DNA from: RHKX01 sp963826475
GTDB taxonomy: Bacteria; Actinomycetota; Thermoleophilia; Solirubrobacterales; 70-9
Direction: 5' to 3'
Length of the DNA: 64,000 nucleotides
NCBI GenBank assembly: GCA_963826475.1
Contig: CAWGXC010000003.1
Span: 1,922,001 to 1,986,000 of the forward strand
Shown here: positions 61,955 through 64,000 of the stretch, piece by piece
How positions within the stretch are numbered: the stretch's first letter is position 1
Layout of the letters: the number at the start of each line of letters is the position of its first letter
Translations under genes and position numbers: made by a program
The notes under the pieces: model-generated
Databases searched by the model: none
What the model was told of the DNA's origin: nothing
Seen by the model: only the letters and a program-made list of their open reading frames with translations

Positions 61955-62001
61955 AGGGGCCCGCCGGAGCGGGGCTGCCGATGGGCGCTTCCCCGCTTGG
62001 G

Positions 62002-62007
62002 TAAGGT
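62002..62007 (+). promoter_or_regulatory. -10 element of pdhA
   Basis: TAAGGT, 8 nt before the TTG at 62016. Confidence 0.4.
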
Positions 62008-62015
62008 GGACGCAG

Positions 62016-63317
62016 TTGGCTGATCAGCGGGAGACGAGCGAGGTCCACACCCCGGCTGGGGTGCTCGAGAGCTCGCGCGGACGCGAGCTTCCCGACGCGG
62101 ACACGAGCCGCGAGCTGCTGGAGCTGATGGCGCTCATCCGCCGCTTCGAGGAGGAAGCCGGCAGGCAGTATCAGCGCGCCAAGGCCGGAGGGTTCCTGCA
62201 CCTCGCGATCGGCGAGGAGGCGACCATCGTCGGCACGACCTCGGTGATGCGGCCCGACGACTACCTGATCGGGACCTACCGAACCCACGGCCACGCGATC
62301 GCGCGCGGCACCGACCCCAAGAACGTGATGGCCGAGCTCTTCGGCCGCGAGGACGGGACGGCGCGCGGGCGCGGCGGCTCGATGCACATCTTCGACGGCG
62401 AGCGGCGCTTCATGGGCGGCTACGGAATCGTCGGCGGCAACCTGCCCATCGCGGCAGGCCTCGCTCTCGCCTCGGACCTGAAGGGAACCGACGACGTCAC
62501 CGTCTGCATGTTCGGCGACGGTGCCTCGAACACGGGCAACTTCGGCGAGACGATGAACCTGGCGGCGCTGTGGAGCCTGCCGATCGTCTTCCTCGTCGAG
62601 AACAACCTCTACGGGATGGGAACCTCGATCGAGCGCCACTCCGCCGTGACCGACCTCTCCCACAAGGCCGAGGGTCTTGGCGTCGCGGGCGAGCGCGTCG
62701 ACGGCATGGACGTGACCGCGATCCGCGAGTGCGTCGCCGACCACCTGCGGATCGCCCGTGAGGAGCGCAAGCCGACGCTCGTCGAGGCATTCACCTACCG
62801 CTACCGCGGTCACTCCGCCGCCGATCCCGAGATCTACAGGGAGAAGGAGGAGGTCGAGGAGTGGCAGCAGAAGGACCCGATCGAGAGCTTCGCCAAGCGC
62901 CTCGTCGAGGCGGGAACCATCGACGACGGGTACCTCGAGGAAGTCCGCGCAAAGGTCGACGCCCGGATCAAGGAGGTCGTCGAGTTCGCCGACGCCTCCC
63001 CCGAGCCCCCGCTCGACTCGCTCTACGACAACCTCTACGTCGTCGAGGGAGAGGGCTGGTACTCAGTTGACGAGCGCACCCCGGAGCCGTTCCGCGGCGA
63101 GCGCGAGCGTGAGGCGGGCGAGAGCGACCGGGTCCGGGAGCTGCACGAGGCCGGCGCGGCCTATGCCGGCCAATCCCCCCGCTCCGGCGGCGGTTCCGGC
63201 GAGGGCCCGGACCCTGAATCGGAAGCGGGAGATCACGAGGGTCGCCCCGCCGATGAGGCTCAGGCCCAGGAGGAGAGCGCAATCGACGCGCCGCCCGAGG
63301 ACGAGGACGGCGACTGA
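62016..63317 (+). CDS. pdhA: pyruvate dehydrogenase E1 component, alpha subunit
   Basis: A 433-residue thiamine-diphosphate enzyme subunit that decarboxylates pyruvate (or another 2-oxoacid) and passes acetyl to lipoyl E2. FLHLAIGEEATIVGT, YRTHGHAIARG, GRGGSMHIFD and the ThDP motif GDGASNTGNFGETMNLAALWSLPIVFLVENN are clear. About 90 C-terminal residues beyond the family core (from about 345) are acidic, with SGGGSGEGPDPES, and probably disordered. TTG at 62016; the stop overlaps pdhB by one base. Confidence 0.93.
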   Translation: MADQRETSEVHTPAGVLESSRGRELPDADTSRELLELMALIRRFEEEAGRQYQRAKAGGFLHLAIGEEATIVGTTSVMRPDDYLIGTYRTHGHAIARGTDPKNVMAELFGREDGTARGRGGSMHIFDGERRFMGGYGIVGGNLPIAAGLALASDLKGTDDVTVCMFGDGASNTGNFGETMNLAALWSLPIVFLVENNLYGMGTSIERHSAVTDLSHKAEGLGVAGERVDGMDVTAIRECVADHLRIAREERKPTLVEAFTYRYRGHSAADPEIYREKEEVEEWQQKDPIESFAKRLVEAGTIDDGYLEEVRAKVDARIKEVVEFADASPEPPLDSLYDNLYVVEGEGWYSVDERTPEPFRGEREREAGESDRVRELHEAGAAYAGQSPRSGGGSGEGPDPESEAGDHEGRPADEAQAQEESAIDAPPEDEDGD

Positions 63318-64000
63318 TGGCGATGATGCGGATGCGCGAGGCGCTGAACGCCGCGCTTCGGGAGGAGATGGAGCGCGACGAGTCCGTCTTCCTGATGGGG
63401 GAGGACATCGCCGTCTTCGAGGGCGCCTTCAAGGTCACCGAGGGCCTGATGAAGCAGTTCGGCGAATCGCGGGTGCGTGACACCCCGATCTCGGAGAACA
63501 CGATCGTCGGCGCCGGGGTCGGCGCCGCGATGGCCGGGATGCGCCCCGTCGTCGAGCTGATGACGGTCAACTTCTCGCTGCTCGCCTTCGATCAGATCAT
63601 CAACCACGCGGCCGCTATCCCCTACATGTTCAACGGCCAGGTACGCGTGCCCCTCGTGATCCGCATGCCCGGTGGCGGCGGTCATCAGCTCGGCCCCACA
63701 CACTCCCACAGCTTCGAGGCCATGTTCCTGCAGATACCCGGCCTGCTCGTCGCCTGCCCTTCCACGGCCGCCGACGGCAAAGGTCTGCTCAAGGCCGCGA
63801 TCCGCGACGACAACCCGGTCGTCTTCATCGAGCACGAGACGCTCTACGGGGTTCGCGGCGAGGTTCCCGACGACGTCGACCACATCGTCCACTTCGGCCA
63901 GGCCGCCGTGCGCCGCGAGGGCGCCGACGTGACGATCATCGGGATCCTGAAGATGGCCCACGAGGCCGAGCGCGCGGCGAAGACGCTCGCCGATGAACAC
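63317..64000 (+). CDS. pdhB: pyruvate dehydrogenase E1 component, beta subunit (5' part)
   Basis: 228 codons visible, running off the right edge. MRMREALNAALREEMERDESVFLMGEDIAVFEGAFKVTEG is the E1-beta start, FAFDQI-like LLAFDQIINHAAAIPYMFNGQ and PLVIRMPGGGGHQLGPTHSHSFEAMF match the transketolase-like pyrimidine domain, and HIVHFGQAAVRREGADVTII begins the C-terminal domain. Start ATG overlaps the pdhA stop (TGATG). Partner of pdhA. Confidence 0.94.
   Translation, partial: MAMMRMREALNAALREEMERDESVFLMGEDIAVFEGAFKVTEGLMKQFGESRVRDTPISENTIVGAGVGAAMAGMRPVVELMTVNFSLLAFDQIINHAAAIPYMFNGQVRVPLVIRMPGGGGHQLGPTHSHSFEAMFLQIPGLLVACPSTAADGKGLLKAAIRDDNPVVFIEHETLYGVRGEVPDDVDHIVHFGQAAVRREGADVTIIGILKMAHEAERAAKTLADEH

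Overview
The window is very GC-rich, gene-dense bacterial chromosome with strong G/C third positions, many GTG and TTG starts and 4-base stop/start overlaps. The purine gene set (PurS, small PurL, [4Fe-4S]-type PurF), several genes that look leaderless (a TANNNT hexamer 6-7 nt before the start codon), an Mce-domain protein and twin-arginine and actinobacterial-type secreted proteins suggest Actinomycetota. Thermoleophilia (Solirubrobacterales-like) is my best guess. That placement is inference, since no rRNA is present.

Layout. 1-7.3 kb: the end of a DUF1330-like protein, a predicted beta-propeller protein, an alpha/beta hydrolase, clpB, a membrane-anchored stress-like protein and a DUF1326/DUF2182 pair. 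7.5-13.2 kb: a glycosyltransferase, SRPBCC protein, methyltransferase and GYD protein, then purD-purE-purB. 13.2-21.1 kb: secreted polysaccharide deacetylase, beta-propeller protein and flavin amine oxidase, a class II aldolase/PfkB kinase pair, a secreted peptidoglycan-binding protein and a degenerate MBL-fold protein. 21.1-24.4 kb: purC, a cupin, a sulfotransferase and purS-purQ. 24.6-43.9 kb: a SulP anion transporter followed by a large block of GT4 glycosyltransferases and tyrosylprotein-sulfotransferase-like sulfotransferases, including a protein with two sulfotransferase domains, an O-methyltransferase, a secreted metallohydrolase, a ZIP transporter behind two DtxR-type palindromes and a Wzx-like flippase with low-complexity insertions. 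44-51.4 kb: purL, a GNAT protein, purF-purN-purH, PhzF. 51.4-55.2 kb: tRNA-Lys, a secreted FG-GAP/VCBS protein and an orphan Mce protein. 55.2-58.9 kb: phosphatase-thiG-thiS-thiO behind a TPP riboswitch, divergent from thiE. 58.9-64 kb: a membrane protein, lpdA, a DsbA-fold isomerase, a VOC protein, and pdhA with the start of pdhB.

How it fits together. Nine de novo purine genes (purD, E, B, C, S, Q, L, F, N) plus purH are interleaved with cell-surface genes; purM and purK are not in the window. The most unusual region is the glycosyltransferase/sulfotransferase block. I infer a pathway that builds and sulfates a surface glycan or glycosylated protein: sulfate may enter through SulP, be transferred by up to eight sulfotransferase domains, and the product may be exported by the flippase. 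No PAPS synthesis genes are visible, so that supply must come from elsewhere. Pyruvate dehydrogenase genes and thiamine genes sit close together at the right end, and PdhA uses thiamine diphosphate.
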